Origin: Myrica gale
Lineage: Eukaryota; Streptophyta; Magnoliopsida; Fagales; Myricaceae
NCBI GenBank assembly: GCA_963930655.1
Contig: OZ005603.1
Location: 27,108,201 to 27,172,200, forward strand
Length of the DNA: 64,000 nt
Reading direction: 5' to 3'
In this document: one piece after another, positions 63,859 through 64,000 of the stretch
Layout: every line of letters begins with the position of its first letter
Numbering within the stretch: the stretch's first letter is position 1
Made by a program: the position numbers and the translations under genes
The notes under the pieces: model-generated
What the model was told of the DNA's origin: nothing
Databases searched by the model: none
The model's input: only the letters and a program-made list of their open reading frames with translations

Positions 63859-64000
63859 CTTTTTCCCATTGGAAGCTAAGAAGTGGAGCTTTTATAATCA
63901 TAATTGTTGCAGCAAAATTGGCATCACGTGACATTTGCTTTTAGGGGCCCTTTAGTCTTTTTCGGTTGCTTCTAGAAGTGAGAAAGAGTGTGCTATACGA

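Overview
The window is nuclear DNA of a flowering plant, most likely a eudicot. It is AT-rich, with GT..AG introns, plastid transit peptides, a plant-type tRNA gene and typical plant transposons (Tourist-like MITEs, MULE-type palindromes, hAT elements, tRNA-derived SINEs, Copia and Gypsy remnants). Exon structures below were worked out by hand. Every intact multi-exon model keeps one reading frame across its junctions.

Layout. 1-1163: left-truncated Ty1/Copia fossil. 1164-5560: repeats and a truncated hAT transposase. 5904-7969: intact chloroplast fructose-1,6-bisphosphatase (FBPase) with a tRNA-Glu(CTC) antisense in intron 1. 8569-11400: nested transposons. 11692-13952: a second, decaying FBPase copy. 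14785-16839 (-): LisH/coiled-coil protein. 18684-21130: plastid NusG-like PTAC13. 21131-26322: MITE- and SINE-rich spacer. 26323-27369: membrane-anchored L-type lectin. 29037-30551 (-): beta-tubulin. 32445-32636 (-): possible unrecognised exon. 35511-35666 (-): 51-residue RNA polymerase subunit NRPB12. 35837-38450: tandem duplication, MITEs and a retroposed insert. 39476-40084: SOUL heme-binding protein. 40625-40858 (-): YOS1-like protein. 43205-45175: FLN1. 46050-49046 (-): O-fucosyltransferase-family protein. 49190-58900: gene-poor repeat region. 58956-62815 (-): SSUH2-like zinc-finger protein. 63147-63378: near-perfect 83-bp inverted repeat. 63715-63858: isolated exon fragment of a sugar-phosphate translocator-like protein.

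Functional themes. Three genes act in the chloroplast: FBPase in the Calvin cycle, and PTAC13 and FLN1 in plastid transcription. FBPase and FLN1 are both tied to thioredoxin in the literature, and each carries the relevant cysteines here. The rest are housekeeping genes. I found no operon, CRISPR array or clearly new multi-gene system. The oddest items are the decaying tandem FBPase copy, the long inverted repeat at the right end, the intronic antisense tRNA and the traceable layers of transposon insertion.
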